NCBI RefSeq assembly: GCF_009902005.1 | Contig: NZ_WUTT01000001.1 | Location: 3,194,829 to 3,258,828, forward strand | Length of the DNA stretch: 64,000 nucleotides | DNA from: Halomonas alimentaria | GTDB taxonomy: Bacteria > Pseudomonadota > Gammaproteobacteria > Pseudomonadales > Halomonadaceae | Reading direction: 5' to 3' | Shown here: piece by piece, positions 35,496 through 45,370 of the stretch | How the letters are laid out: every line of letters starts with the position of its first letter | How positions within the stretch are numbered: position 1 is the stretch's first letter | Program-made: the position numbers and the translations under genes | The notes under the pieces: generated by a model | The model's database searches: none | Told to the model about the DNA's origin: nothing | What the model saw: only the letters and a program-made list of their open reading frames with translations

Positions 35496-36593
35496 TCAAG
35501 CCAGCGACTCCTGGGGCGCGGCCTCGGACAGCACCGCGGCGAAGGGGCGCTCGCCCTTGTCGCGGATCTCGGCCAGCACATGGTCGACCACCGCTGGGGC
35601 CAGCAGGTAGCCATGGCGGAACAGGCCGTTGGCGCCGATCAGGCCGTCCTCTCGGGAGACGTGGGGCAGGTTGTCGCGAAACGCCGGCCGCAGGTTGACG
35701 CCCTGCTCGAGGATGCGCGCCTCGGCGAAGGCCGGTGACAGGGTGTAGAGGGCGCTTGCGAGCTCCAGCGACGACTGCAGCGAGATCGGCGAGCGATCCT
35801 CGCTCTCGATGGAGGTGGCGCCGATCACGAAGCGCCCGCCGGGCTTCGGGACCACGTAGAGCTGGTAGCGTGGGTGCATCAGGCGAACCGGCCGGGAGAG
35901 GTGCACCTCGTCGGTATGCACATGCAAGGTCTCGCCGCGCACACCGCGCAGGGTGGGGTGGCGCGGCCTGGCGCCGTGGCCACGGCAGTCGATGACCAGG
36001 TCGAAGGCGCGTCGGCCGACGGGCGTGGTCACTTCACCGGGATGGGTCTCCACCGGGGTGTGGCCGTGACAGTCGCCGCCCAGGGCATGAATCGCCTCGA
36101 GCAGCCGGTTGAGCAGCTCGCGGTTGTCCAGATGGGCCTCGTCGGCGAGGAACAGGCCGTGGCGAAAGCCCGTCAGGCCGGGCTCCAGCGCACGGACGCC
36201 GGCGGCATCCAGCTCACGGTAGCCCGGGGGGGCGCCAAGGGCGTCGTCCAGGTCACGCCGGAACTGGGTCAGTTCGTTCTCGTCCTGGGGGTGGGCCACC
36301 ACCAGGCTGCCGCGCCGGTGCCACAGTTCCGTCGCCTCGAGTTCGGCGAGCCACTCGGGCCAGCGGGTCAGGGCCACGCGGCCCATGTCGTAGACGCAGC
36401 GCTCGCTGACCACGGTCTCGGCCAGGGGGGCGACCATGCCGGCGGCGGCCCAGGCCGCCGCCGGAGGGGTGTCGAGTGCGCCGGCGTCATACAGGGTGAC
36501 GGCGTGGCCGTCGCGCAGCAGCCGCCAGGCGAGAAGGCGGCCGAGCAGACCGGCGCCGGCCACGGCAATGCGGCGTTGGGAAGGCGTGTTCAT
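35496..36593 (-). CDS. thiO: Glycine oxidase ThiO
   Basis: This 365-residue FAD-dependent oxidase starts RIAVAGAGLLGRLLAWRLLR (dinucleotide motif GAGLLG). It has PAAAWAAAGMVAPLAE near the FAD site and a C-terminal RPAFRDNLPHV and GLFRHGYLLAPAV, typical of ThiO. It oxidises glycine to the imine used by ThiG in aerobic thiamine synthesis. The ATG at 36593 is the first one downstream of the TPP riboswitch that gives a normal N-terminus. It is followed at 33 bases by thiS. Confidence 0.94.
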   Translation of the reverse strand: MNTPSQRRIAVAGAGLLGRLLAWRLLRDGHAVTLYDAGALDTPPAAAWAAAGMVAPLAETVVSERCVYDMGRVALTRWPEWLAELEATELWHRRGSLVVAHPQDENELTQFRRDLDDALGAPPGYRELDAAGVRALEPGLTGFRHGLFLADEAHLDNRELLNRLLEAIHALGGDCHGHTPVETHPGEVTTPVGRRAFDLVIDCRGHGARPRHPTLRGVRGETLHVHTDEVHLSRPVRLMHPRYQLYVVPKPGGRFVIGATSIESEDRSPISLQSSLELASALYTLSPAFAEARILEQGVNLRPAFRDNLPHVSREDGLIGANGLFRHGYLLAPAVVDHVLAEIRDKGERPFAAVLSEAAPQESLA

Positions 36594-36663
36594 GGGGCTG
36601 GTATCCGGCGGTTGGCGGTGACGAGCAGGCCGGATGCGGGACAGGGGCGTGCAGCGATGCACG

Positions 36664-36770
36664 ATCTTGTTCCCTCCGCAGGCATCAACCTGATCAGGTT
36701 CAACGGGTTCGGCCGTACCGATCTCAGCCCTCGAGCAAACCGCTGCGCGGCTACCAGGGCTCCCCGACAA
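36664..36770 (-). promoter_or_regulatory. TPP riboswitch upstream of thiO
   Basis: Read on the minus strand it starts GTCGGGGAGCCC, continues with GAGGGCTGAGATCGG, and closes with ACCCGTTGAACCTGATCAGG and TGATGCCTGCGGAGGGAACA. These are the conserved THI-element segments. Just after it, GTGCATCGCTGCAC can form a small hairpin in the expression platform. Thiamine pyrophosphate binding should reduce thiOSG expression. Confidence 0.97.
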
Positions 36771-36785
36771 GTGCTGTCAACATAA

Positions 36786-36826
36786 CCAAAGAGGCCCGCC
36801 GACGCAATCGAGCGTCGGCGGGCCTC
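36786..36826 (-). terminator. Strong hairpin terminator
   Basis: A perfect 15-bp stem (36791-36805 with 36812-36826) and six-base loop is followed on the minus strand by TTTGGTTATG. It lies 25 bases after the stop of the small gene at 36851 and just before the TPP riboswitch, insulating thiOSG from that gene. Confidence 0.85.
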
Positions 36827-36850
36827 AGGATAGGGTCGGCGGTGGGCCGA

Positions 36851-37156
36851 TCAGGCGCAGTCGGCAGCACCCTCGCCGAACATGTCGAACAGCAGCTCGC
36901 GGCCCATGCCGGTGAGCACGAAGCGCCGCTGCTCATTCCAGGTGGCGGCCTCGCTGCTCTCGAGGATGCGCTGGCAGGCCGACCACTCGCGGCAGTCGCT
37001 CTCCAGCGTCTCCAGGGCATCGGGGTCGAGGCCACGATGGGGCACGGTGACGGTCTCGAGGACGTGGCCCTGACGGTAGAGCAGGGCGGCCATGTTGGAG
37101 AGGCACTGGCGCAGGCTGCGCTGCATGCCGAAGGTGTCGATCGAAGGGGTAGTCAT
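36851..37156 (-). CDS. Small conserved-looking protein of unknown function
   Basis: I do not recognise this 101-residue protein. It is helical and acidic, with SLRQCLSNMAALLYRQGHVL, LESDCREWSACQRILESSE and a C-terminal VLTGMGRELLFDMFGEGAAD. Four Cys residues are present but without a clear metal motif. There is no signal peptide or membrane helix. AAGGAAG precedes the ATG at 37156, and a strong terminator follows, so it is a self-contained gene. It lies upstream of thiOSG and downstream of argF on the same strand. Confidence 0.65.
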   Translation of the reverse strand: MTTPSIDTFGMQRSLRQCLSNMAALLYRQGHVLETVTVPHRGLDPDALETLESDCREWSACQRILESSEAATWNEQRRFVLTGMGRELLFDMFGEGAADCA

Positions 37157-37240
37157 GCGCCGCGTCTTCCTTGGTGGAATGTGCTGCGGCGCATTATACA
37201 ACCTTGGTCGCACAAGACCAAGGTCTAATGAGTGCCGGCG

Positions 37241-38161
37241 TCAGTCGTCAACCTGGCCCAGCAGCAGGAACTCGATCAGCGCCTTCTGGGCGTGCAGGCG
37301 GTTGCCGGCCTCCTGCCAGACCACGGCGCGCGGGTCGTCGAGCAGGGTTTCGCTGATCTCCTCGCCGCGGTGCGCAGGCAGGCAGTGCAGGAAGAGCGCG
37401 TCGTCCTGCGCTCGATCCAGCAGCGCCTCGGTCACCTGGAAACCGGCGAAGGCCGCTTCCCGCTTGGCCTGCTCCTCCTCCTGGCCCATGGAGGCCCAGA
37501 CGTCGGTGGTCACCAGGTCCGCACCGGAGACGGCCTCGGCGGGATCGCGCAGGATGGTGACACGGTCGCCCGCGGCCGCGAGGATATCCTGGCGCGGCTC
37601 ATAGCCCTCGGGGCAGCAGATGCGCAGCCGGAAGTCGAACTGGCGGGCGGCATTGATCCAGGAGTGGCACATGTTGTTGCCATCGCCGATCCACACCGCA
37701 GTCTTGCCCCGCACGCTGCCGCGCAGCTCGGTCCAGGTCATCACGTCGGCGAGCAGCTGGCAGGGGTGGTAGTCGTCGGTCAGGGCGTTGATCACCGGCA
37801 CGCTGCTGGCGGATGCGTAGGCCTCGAGCCCGGCATGGGAGAAGGTGCGGATCATGACGATGTCAACCATCTCCGAGAGCACCCGGGCGGTGTCGCCGAT
37901 GGGCTCGCCACGGCCGAGCTGGGTATCGCGGGGCGAGAGGAACAGCGCATGGCCCCCGAAGTGCGCCATGGCGGTCTCGAAGGAGACCCGGGTGCGAGTC
38001 GAGGACTTCTCGAAGATCATCGCCATGGTGTGGTTCGGGAAGGGGGTATAGGTGGGGCCCTCCACCTTGAGCGCGTTCTTGATGGTGATGGCGCGCTGGA
38101 TCAGGTTGCTCAGCTCTTCGGGGCTGGCATCCATCAGGGTCAGGAAGTGCCGAGTGGCCAT
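37241..38161 (-). CDS. argF: Ornithine carbamoyltransferase
   Basis: This 306-residue protein has the carbamoyl-phosphate loop [10 protein letters not shown], the [17 protein letters not shown] motif, the ornithine-site DVWASMG and the catalytic [12 protein letters not shown]. It makes citrulline from ornithine and carbamoyl phosphate in arginine synthesis. The ATG at 38161 follows GAGGAG. argG lies 1.5 kb away on the other strand, so two arginine steps cluster here. Confidence 0.96.
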   Translation of the reverse strand: MATRHFLTLMDASPEELSNLIQRAITIKNALKVEGPTYTPFPNHTMAMIFEKSSTRTRVSFETAMAHFGGHALFLSPRDTQLGRGEPIGDTARVLSEMVDIVMIRTFSHAGLEAYASASSVPVINALTDDYHPCQLLADVMTWTELRGSVRGKTAVWIGDGNNMCHSWINAARQFDFRLRICCPEGYEPRQDILAAAGDRVTILRDPAEAVSGADLVTTDVWASMGQEEEQAKREAAFAGFQVTEALLDRAQDDALFLHCLPAHRGEEISETLLDDPRAVVWQEAGNRLHAQKALIEFLLLGQVDD

Positions 38162-38325
38162 GGGGTGCTCCTCGTAAAAACGCACATCCTAGCCAGCCGC
38201 CGGGGGATGCGCAACGCGCCATGGATCAGTAGAATGGCCTCCATCAAGACCTACTGTCGGAGTCGGGTATTGCCCGAGCCGGCATTCGTGACCTCTGTTG
38301 TCCATTACATTCATAGGGAGACGCC

Positions 38326-38661
38326 ATGAGCACCACCCTCGAGAACATCCAGCGCCAGATCGGCGAGAATCCGATCCTGATCTACATGAAGGGCACCCCG
38401 CAGCTGCCCCAGTGCGGCTTCTCCGCCCAGACCGTGCAGGCGCTGATGTCCTGCGGCGAGCGTTTCGCCTTCGTCAACATCCTGGACAACCCGGATATCC
38501 GTGCCGAGCTGCCCAAGTACGCCAACTGGCCCACCTTCCCGCAGCTGTGGGTCGAGGGCGAGCTGGTCGGTGGCTGCGACATCGTGCTGGAGATGCACCA
38601 GAACGGCGAGCTCGAGACGCTGATCAAGGAGACCGCCGCCAAGCACAAGGATGACGCCTGA
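38326..38661 (+). CDS. grxD: Monothiol glutaredoxin, Grx4 type
   Basis: This 111-residue protein has the CGFS active site in GTPQLPQCGFSAQTVQAL and the glutathione-binding NWPTFPQLWVEGELVGGCDI. CGFS glutaredoxins bind [2Fe-2S] clusters with glutathione and deliver them to other proteins. GGGAG lies upstream of the ATG. A 34-base palindromic terminator follows. The neighbouring rnt is convergent. Confidence 0.96.
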   Translation: MSTTLENIQRQIGENPILIYMKGTPQLPQCGFSAQTVQALMSCGERFAFVNILDNPDIRAELPKYANWPTFPQLWVEGELVGGCDIVLEMHQNGELETLIKETAAKHKDDA

Positions 38662-38677
38662 CCAGGCTTTGCCCGGA

Positions 38678-38705
38678 GCTTTCAGCTTTAAGCCATAAGC
38701 TTTAA
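38678..38705. repeat. Four degenerate heptamers (GCTTTAA type)
   Basis: GCTTTCA, GCTTTAA, GCCATAA and GCTTTAA follow one another between the grxD stop and its terminator. Confidence 0.6.
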
Positions 38706-38706
38706 T

Positions 38707-38740
38707 AAGCAGGCCCGCCAGATATCTGGCGGGCCTGCTT
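38707..38740. terminator. Perfect 34-base palindromic terminator
   Basis: A 17-base arm starting AAGCAGGCCCGCC is followed directly by its exact complement, so the hairpin has almost no free loop. CGTTTTG follows on the plus strand. It can serve grxD, and the symmetric sequence may also serve convergent rnt. Confidence 0.85.
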
Positions 38741-38778
38741 CGTTTTGTATAGCACTGGAACGAAGGCAAACTGAGGCC

Positions 38779-38813
38779 GGCTTACGGCTTACGGCTTACG
38801 GCTTCCAGCCTAC
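38779..38813. repeat. Five heptamers (GGCTTAC type)
   Basis: Three perfect GGCTTAC units followed by GGCTTCC and AGCCTAC run into the stop codon of rnt. Confidence 0.75.
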
Positions 38814-39478
38814 GGCTGCTCCTCCATTCCCTGTTCGCGCTGGGCCTGGGCCCAGCCGCCGATCTCCTTGTAGCGATTGACCATGGCGCAGAACAGCTCG
38901 GCGGTTCGCTCGGTGTCGTAGCGCGCCGAGTGGGCTTCACTGTTGCTGAACTCGATGCCGGCGGCGCGGCAGGCGCGGGCCAGCACGGTCTGGCCATACA
39001 TCAGGCCGGCCAGGGAGGCGGTATCGAAGCTGGAGAAGGGGTGGAAGGGGTTGCGCTTGATGCCGCAGCGGTTCACCGCGGCGTTGAGGAAGCCGTGGTC
39101 GAAGGCCGAGTTGTGGCCGACCAGGATGGCACGGGTGCAGCCGTGGGCCTTGATCGACTTGCGCACCGGGCGAAAGATCTCGCCCAGCGCCTCGGCCTCG
39201 GAGACCGCCACCTGGCGGCGCAGGGGGTCGTCGAGATTGATGCCGGTGAAGTCCAGCGCCGACTGCTCGACACTGGCGCCCGCAAACGGCTCCACGTGGA
39301 AGGCGTAGGTGGACTCGGGAATCAGGTTGCCCTCGGCGTCCATGGTCAGGGTGACCGCGGCGATCTCGAGGATCGCGTTGCGCTCCGGGTTGAAGCCGCC
39401 GGTTTCCAGGTCCACCACCACCGGCAGGTAGCTGCGGAATCGCTGTGCCATCAGGTCGCGGGCGATCGCCTCGCTCAT
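38810..39478 (-). CDS. rnt: Ribonuclease T
   Basis: This 222-residue DEDDh exonuclease has [40 protein letters not shown] and [16 protein letters not shown], which supply the four acidic residues and catalytic His. RNase T trims 3' ends of tRNA and other stable RNAs. The ATG at 39478 follows AAGGAGAGG. Its C-terminal codons overlap a heptamer repeat array. Confidence 0.95.
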   Translation of the reverse strand: MSEAIARDLMAQRFRSYLPVVVDLETGGFNPERNAILEIAAVTLTMDAEGNLIPESTYAFHVEPFAGASVEQSALDFTGINLDDPLRRQVAVSEAEALGEIFRPVRKSIKAHGCTRAILVGHNSAFDHGFLNAAVNRCGIKRNPFHPFSSFDTASLAGLMYGQTVLARACRAAGIEFSNSEAHSARYDTERTAELFCAMVNRYKEIGGWAQAQREQGMEEQP

Positions 39479-39607
39479 GCACCTCTCCTTCGTGTTTGGC
39501 CTTCGTGTCACGGGCAGGTCGGCCATGGCCCGGTCAGAATTCGCGCAGTCTAGCAGCTCGCTCCGGAGACGTCCCGCGGGGCGGTATTCGAGGCCCGGCT
39601 GGCGCGC

Positions 39608-39613
39608 TATACT
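39608..39613 (+). promoter_or_regulatory. Possible -10 box for argG
   Basis: TATACT lies 37 bases before the argG start in the divergent gap with rnt. The -35 region is not convincing. Confidence 0.35.
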
Positions 39614-39650
39614 GACGGCCTCTAGCGTTCATCAGAAAGGAGCTCCCCGA

Positions 39651-40871
<1,221 letters not shown>

Positions 40872-40878
40872 TGCCGCT

Positions 40879-40903
40879 GCGGGGCACTCTCAGGGTGCCC
40901 CGC
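40879..40903 (+). terminator. Hairpin after argG
   Basis: A perfect 9-bp stem, GCGGGGCAC and GTGCCCCGC, with a seven-base loop lies 8 bases after argG. No T-run follows, so it may attenuate transcription or protect the 3' end. Confidence 0.45.
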
Positions 40904-40922
40904 CGGCACAAGGAGCCTCACC

Positions 40923-41243
40923 ATGTTCAAGAAGCTTCTCTCCGGACTGTTCGGTGCCGGCGATGACGATGCCACACCAGGCAACGCGCCGCCTGCCGAG
41001 CCGGTGGAGTACAACGGCTACCTGATCATCTCCGAGCCGGCCAAGCAGGGCGGCCAGTATCGTGTCAGCGGCTGGATCCGCCGGCCGCTGACCGGCGACG
41101 GCGAGGAGGAGGAGGACGAGGTGCTCGAGCATCGCTTCGAGCGCTCGGACATGGTGCCCGGCCGCGAGGCCTGCGACGAGCTGATGATCAGCAAGGCGCA
41201 ACGCTTCATCGACGAGATGGGCGACGACATGTTCGCCCGATAG
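40923..41243 (+). CDS. HlyU family protein
   Basis: This 106-residue protein opens MFKKLLSGLFGAG. After an acidic linker it has VEYNGYLIISEPAKQGGQYR and a basic/acidic second half ending ISKAQRFIDEMGDDMFAR. That layout fits the small HlyU-type family (PF10115), some members of which are called transcriptional activators of haemolysin; this differs from the ArsR-fold HlyU of Vibrio. No DNA-binding motif is evident. It lies 51 bases after argG. Confidence 0.72.
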   Translation: MFKKLLSGLFGAGDDDATPGNAPPAEPVEYNGYLIISEPAKQGGQYRVSGWIRRPLTGDGEEEEDEVLEHRFERSDMVPGREACDELMISKAQRFIDEMGDDMFAR

Positions 41244-41258
41244 AGTCCGTCGAGAGCC

Positions 41259-42386
41259 GTGCGCTTCCTGCATCGTGCCTCACCGTGGCGGGAGCTGTTC
41301 GCCGGGGATTCCCCGCCGGATCCCGCCACCCTGCCTGACCTGCTCGCGCCGCTGCGCGAGGCCCTGGCAAGCCTGGGCCCCCATCCCGACCTCGCCGATG
41401 CCCACGCCTGGCAGTCCACCCTGGTGGAGGCCCTGGTGCGTCTCGACCTGCCTGGCTGGCGCATCGCCCAGCTGATCAGCGACCACAACGCCTGGCTCTA
41501 TCGGCGTGCCATCCGCCTCGCCGAGATCGAGATGCGTGGCCAGGGGTGGGGGGCACCGCCGGTAGGCTACTGCGTGCTGGTGCTGGGCTCCGGTGGGCGC
41601 CACGAGAGCCTGCTGGCCCCGGACCAGGACAATGCCATGATCATCGACGACTATCCGGATGCCCGGCACGTCGAGATCGACGGCTACTTCCAGTCACTGG
41701 GCGAGCGCTTTACCGCGCGGCTCGATGCGGCGGGCATCCCGTTGTGCCAGGGCCATGTCATGGCGCGCTGGCCGATGTGGCGCAAGCGCCTCTCGGAGTG
41801 GCAGCGCCAGCTCGAGATATGGAGCGCCGAGCGGCGTGTGAAGCGGGTGCAGCAGGCCAATATCCTGCTCGACTTCACCCCGGTGCACGGTGACGAGGGC
41901 CTCGCCGAGGGACTGCGTGACTGGGTAGCCGAGCGTCTGCCCGCCGCGGGGCTCTTCCTCGACGAGATGGCCGCGCTGCTCGACGAGCAGCCGGTAGCCC
42001 TGGATCGCTTCGGCAGGCTGGCCGGTTCGCTGGAGGGGGCGCCCCACGAGCGGGCCCTCAACCTCAAGCACCAGGCGCTGCTGCCGCTGGTTGCCGCGGT
42101 GCGCCTGCTGGCACTGCGCCACGGCGTGCGCGAGACCGATACCCGGCGGCGTCTCGTCGCCCTGGTTGCTCGACAGGCCATCGACACCGCGACCTGCCGG
42201 GCACTCACCGCCGCCCACGGTCGTCTGCAGGGGCTGCTTTTGAGCGAGCAGCGCCGCAACCTGGCCGCCGGACGCGCCGCGGACGGCTGGGTGGATGTCG
42301 CGCACCTGGGCGAGGACCAGCACCTGCTGCTGCGCCACGACCTGCAGCAGATCAGGTCACTGCAGAAGCGGGCTCGCCGCCCGTAG
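41259..42386 (+). CDS. DUF294 nucleotidyltransferase-like protein without CBS domains
   Basis: This 375-residue protein has the nucleotidyltransferase core LVLGSGGRHESLLAPDQDNA (DUF294, GlnD-like fold) followed by a helical DUF294 C-terminal domain with HERALNLKHQALLPLVAAVR. The usual cyclic-nucleotide and CBS domains of larger relatives are absent. Such proteins often accompany symporter-fused histidine kinases and exonuclease-like proteins, as here on the opposite strand. It starts at GTG 41259. Its 3' end overlaps the end of the convergent kinase gene by 35 bases. Confidence 0.8.
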   Translation: MRFLHRASPWRELFAGDSPPDPATLPDLLAPLREALASLGPHPDLADAHAWQSTLVEALVRLDLPGWRIAQLISDHNAWLYRRAIRLAEIEMRGQGWGAPPVGYCVLVLGSGGRHESLLAPDQDNAMIIDDYPDARHVEIDGYFQSLGERFTARLDAAGIPLCQGHVMARWPMWRKRLSEWQRQLEIWSAERRVKRVQQANILLDFTPVHGDEGLAEGLRDWVAERLPAAGLFLDEMAALLDEQPVALDRFGRLAGSLEGAPHERALNLKHQALLPLVAAVRLLALRHGVRETDTRRRLVALVARQAIDTATCRALTAAHGRLQGLLLSEQRRNLAAGRAADGWVDVAHLGEDQHLLLRHDLQQIRSLQKRARRP

Positions 42387-45120
42387 CCGGGGGCGCCTCC
42401 GGGAGCTCCATGATCAGGCAGGCACCGCCCAGGTGGGGGGCCTCCTCTACCCATAGCCGCCCGCCCAGGTGGGCGACGATGCCGCGGCTGATGGGTAGGC
42501 CGAGGCCGCTGCCCCGGGGCCGGCCGCGTCGCTTGTCCGGCGCCTCCTCGGGGCGCTGGATCTGGTGGAACTTCTCGAATACCCGCTCGCGTTCCTGCGC
42601 ATCGATGCCGGGGCCGTTGTCCTCCACCGCCAGGCGGTAGTGGGTCTTGTGGCGTGCCAGGCTCAGGCGCACCCGGGGCCTTGCCTCGTCGGCGAACTTG
42701 CCGGCGTTGTCGAGCAGGTTGATGATCACCTGCTCGAGGCGGTCCGGGTCGCCGATCACCGGCGCCTCCTCGAGCTCGATCGCCACCTCCAGCGCCACGC
42801 CACGATCTTCCTGCATATGGTGCACCGCATCCACGCTGTGGCGGGCCAGCGCCACCAGATCCAGTCGCTGGGGATTCAGGGTAAGGCGCCCGCTCTCCAG
42901 GCGCGCCAGGTCGAGGATCTCCTCGATCAGCCGCGACAGGCGCTGGCTCTCCTTGACCACCACGTCGAGGAAGTGGAGGCGCTTCTCCTCGGGCAGCTCG
43001 CCGCTGTCGCGCAGGATCTCGGCGAAGGCGCGGATCGAGGTGAGCGGGGTGCGCAGCTCATGGCTGACCATGGCCACGAACTCGTCCTTGAGCCGGTCGA
43101 GCTCGCGCAGGCGTTCGTTGGCGGCGCGCAGCTCCTCGCTGGCCTGGGCCAGTTCGCTGGACTTCTGCTCCAGGCGGCGGTTGATCTCCAGGGTCTCGGA
43201 AGTGGTGTCGAGGATGCTGAGGATCGACTCCAGGTCCAGCGCCTCGCCGCGCACCACCGAGTTGATCAGCACCCGCGCCGAGGCGTTGCCCAGCGCCCCG
43301 GAGAGTGCCTGCTCGGCACGGGCGATCTGGTTCGGGCTCGCGGGCGCGGCGGCGTCCTCTTCCTCGCGCGACGTGGCGTCGGCGAAGACCCGGGCGGTAG
43401 CGCCCGTGCCCAGATAACGGTCGAGCAGCGCGCGCAGCTCGCCGCGGGTGGTCTGGCCATGCCATAGCGAGGTCTGCAGCAGGTGGGGGTGCATCGCCTC
43501 GGCGAACAGTGCCGCCTGGGTCTGCTCCAGCGGCGACTGCCGACTGAACAGCGAGACACCGACCAGCAGGCCGAGGTTGGCGGTCAGGCTCCACAGCAGC
43601 GAGTGGGTGTAGATGTCCCAGCCCTCCAGGCCGAACAGCGCGTAGGGGCGCAGCCAGGCGATGCCGAAGGGGCCCTGCTCGAGGAAGCCGGCGTCCAGCC
43701 AGCCGGACTGGGCGAAACCGGGTATCAGCAGCGTCCAGGCCCATACTAGGGTGCCGGCGATCAGCCCCAGGGCGGCGCCGCGACGATGGGCACCGCGCCA
43801 GTACATGCCGACCAGCATGGCCGGAGCGAACTGGCAGGCGGCGGCGAAGGAGACCAGGCCGATGGTTACCAGGCTGTAGGCGTCGCCGACCAGGGCGTGG
43901 TAGAGGTAGCCCATCAGCAGGATCAGCACGATGGCCACGCGGCGGATGCCCAGCAGCCAGCCGGCCAGCTCGCCGCTGGCGCTGCGGTGCAGGCGCCGGG
44001 TGCGCAGCAGCAGGGGCATGATCAGCTGGTTGCTGACCATGGTGGAGAGGGCAATGGTCTCGACGATCACCATGCTGGTGGCCGCCGAGAGGCCGCCGAT
44101 GAAGACCAGCAGCGGCAGGCCCTGGAGGTCCGCCGAGAGCGGCAGGGTGAGCACGAAGCTGTCGGGGTCGGCATCGCCCATCAGCAGCAGCCCGGCCATG
44201 GCGATGGGGATCACGAACAGGTTGATGGCCAGCAGGTAGAGCGGGAAGAGCCAGCTGGCGCGGGCCAGGTGGCGCTCGTCGACGTTCTCGACCACCAGCA
44301 CCTGGAACTGGCGGGGCAGGGTGAGGAAGGCGAGGAAGGCCAGCACCAGCATGCCCACCCAGCCGGTGGCGCCGCCGGGCACGGCATCCAGCCCCAGTCG
44401 CTCGGCCAGCTCGGGCGTGGCGGCGACCCGGGCGAAGAGGTCGCCGGGACCCTGGAAGAGCACGAAGACGGTAAATACCCCCACCGAGAGGAAGGCCACC
44501 AGCTTGACCAGCGACTCGAAGGCGATGGCCGCCACCATGCCCTCGTGGCGCTCGCTGGCGTCCAGATGGCGGGTACCGAAGAGGATGATGAACACCGCCA
44601 GTACCAAGGCCACCCAGAACGACTTGTCGAGCCAGAAGGGCTCGTCGGCCAGGCGCAGGTCGGCGGCCTGGGGATAGTTGACCAGCACCGCGTGGCTGAC
44701 GGTGATCGCCTTGAGCTGCAGGGCGATATAGGGCGTGATGCCGATCAGCGCGATCAGCGCCACCAGCGCGCCCAGGCTCGAGCTCTTGCCGTAGCGGGCG
44801 CTGATGAAGTCGGCGATGGAGGTGATCCGCTGGGCGCCGGCGATGCGCACCATCTTGCGGATCAGGAAGGGGGCCATCAGCATCGCCAGGGTCGGGCCCA
44901 GGTAGATCAGCAGGAAGCTGGGGCCGAACTGGGCGGCCCGCCCCACGCTGCCATAGAAGGTCCAGGCGGTGCAGTAGACGGCGATGGAGAGCGCATAGAC
45001 GTTGGGCGAGCCGATCAGCGAGCGGCCCTGCTCGGCGCGGCGGTCGCCCCAGGCGGCGATCAGGAACAGCAGTGCCAGGTAGCCGAAGGCGACGCCAAGC
45101 ACCACGAGATCGCTGCGCAT
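42352..45120 (-). CDS. Sodium/solute symporter-fused sensor histidine kinase (CbrA/CrbS-like)
   Basis: This 922-residue protein begins with about 13 membrane helices of an SLC5-type symporter (YCTAWTFYGSVGRAAQFGPS, RITSIADFISARYGKSSSL). A linker follows, then a HisKA domain with phospho-His H687 in VSHELRTPLTSI, and a HATPase domain (INLLDNAGKFADEARPRVRL; ENGPGIDAQE-like DNGPGID; RGSGLGLPIS). It lacks an attached receiver domain. Relatives sense or transport a nutrient such as acetate or histidine and control carbon use. The partner regulator is probably the CheY-like gene at 47431, or another regulator elsewhere. Confidence 0.88.
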   Translation of the reverse strand: MRSDLVVLGVAFGYLALLFLIAAWGDRRAEQGRSLIGSPNVYALSIAVYCTAWTFYGSVGRAAQFGPSFLLIYLGPTLAMLMAPFLIRKMVRIAGAQRITSIADFISARYGKSSSLGALVALIALIGITPYIALQLKAITVSHAVLVNYPQAADLRLADEPFWLDKSFWVALVLAVFIILFGTRHLDASERHEGMVAAIAFESLVKLVAFLSVGVFTVFVLFQGPGDLFARVAATPELAERLGLDAVPGGATGWVGMLVLAFLAFLTLPRQFQVLVVENVDERHLARASWLFPLYLLAINLFVIPIAMAGLLLMGDADPDSFVLTLPLSADLQGLPLLVFIGGLSAATSMVIVETIALSTMVSNQLIMPLLLRTRRLHRSASGELAGWLLGIRRVAIVLILLMGYLYHALVGDAYSLVTIGLVSFAAACQFAPAMLVGMYWRGAHRRGAALGLIAGTLVWAWTLLIPGFAQSGWLDAGFLEQGPFGIAWLRPYALFGLEGWDIYTHSLLWSLTANLGLLVGVSLFSRQSPLEQTQAALFAEAMHPHLLQTSLWHGQTTRGELRALLDRYLGTGATARVFADATSREEEDAAAPASPNQIARAEQALSGALGNASARVLINSVVRGEALDLESILSILDTTSETLEINRRLEQKSSELAQASEELRAANERLRELDRLKDEFVAMVSHELRTPLTSIRAFAEILRDSGELPEEKRLHFLDVVVKESQRLSRLIEEILDLARLESGRLTLNPQRLDLVALARHSVDAVHHMQEDRGVALEVAIELEEAPVIGDPDRLEQVIINLLDNAGKFADEARPRVRLSLARHKTHYRLAVEDNGPGIDAQERERVFEKFHQIQRPEEAPDKRRGRPRGSGLGLPISRGIVAHLGGRLWVEEAPHLGGACLIMELPEAPPATGGEPASAVT

Positions 45121-45123
45121 GGC

Positions 45124-45342
45124 CTACTCCTCGGGTGGCGGTCGATGCGTGGGGGCCGCCGGGTGCTCCATCAGCCAGGCGGCCAGGCCGATCACCATGC
45201 CCCAGGCGGCGAACAGGTAGAGCGGCAGCCAGGAGATCGCCGCGGCGCGGTCCGGCACCAGCACCAGCGGTGGCGTGAACAGCAGCGCGGCGAGCACGAT
45301 CAGTGCCAGCAGCCGTTCGCGGCGGCGCGGGGCGCTCAGCAT
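45124..45342 (-). CDS. Small two-helix membrane protein
   Basis: This 72-residue protein has two membrane helices (LLALIVLAALLFTPPLVLV and LYLFAAWGMVIGLAAWLM) and a Pro-rich tail. It lies 3 bases before the symporter-kinase gene and 28 bases after the exonuclease-like gene. Its size and position recall the small partner subunits of sodium/solute symporters, so it may assist the transporter half of the kinase. That is inference. Confidence 0.68.
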   Translation of the reverse strand: MLSAPRRRERLLALIVLAALLFTPPLVLVPDRAAAISWLPLYLFAAWGMVIGLAAWLMEHPAAPTHRPPPEE

Positions 45343-45370
45343 GGCCCGCCCCTGGTGTCAGTGGTGGCGA

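Noticed and set aside
38678..38813. CRISPR array
   Set aside because: The repeats are 7-base tandem units without spacers, and no cas gene is present.
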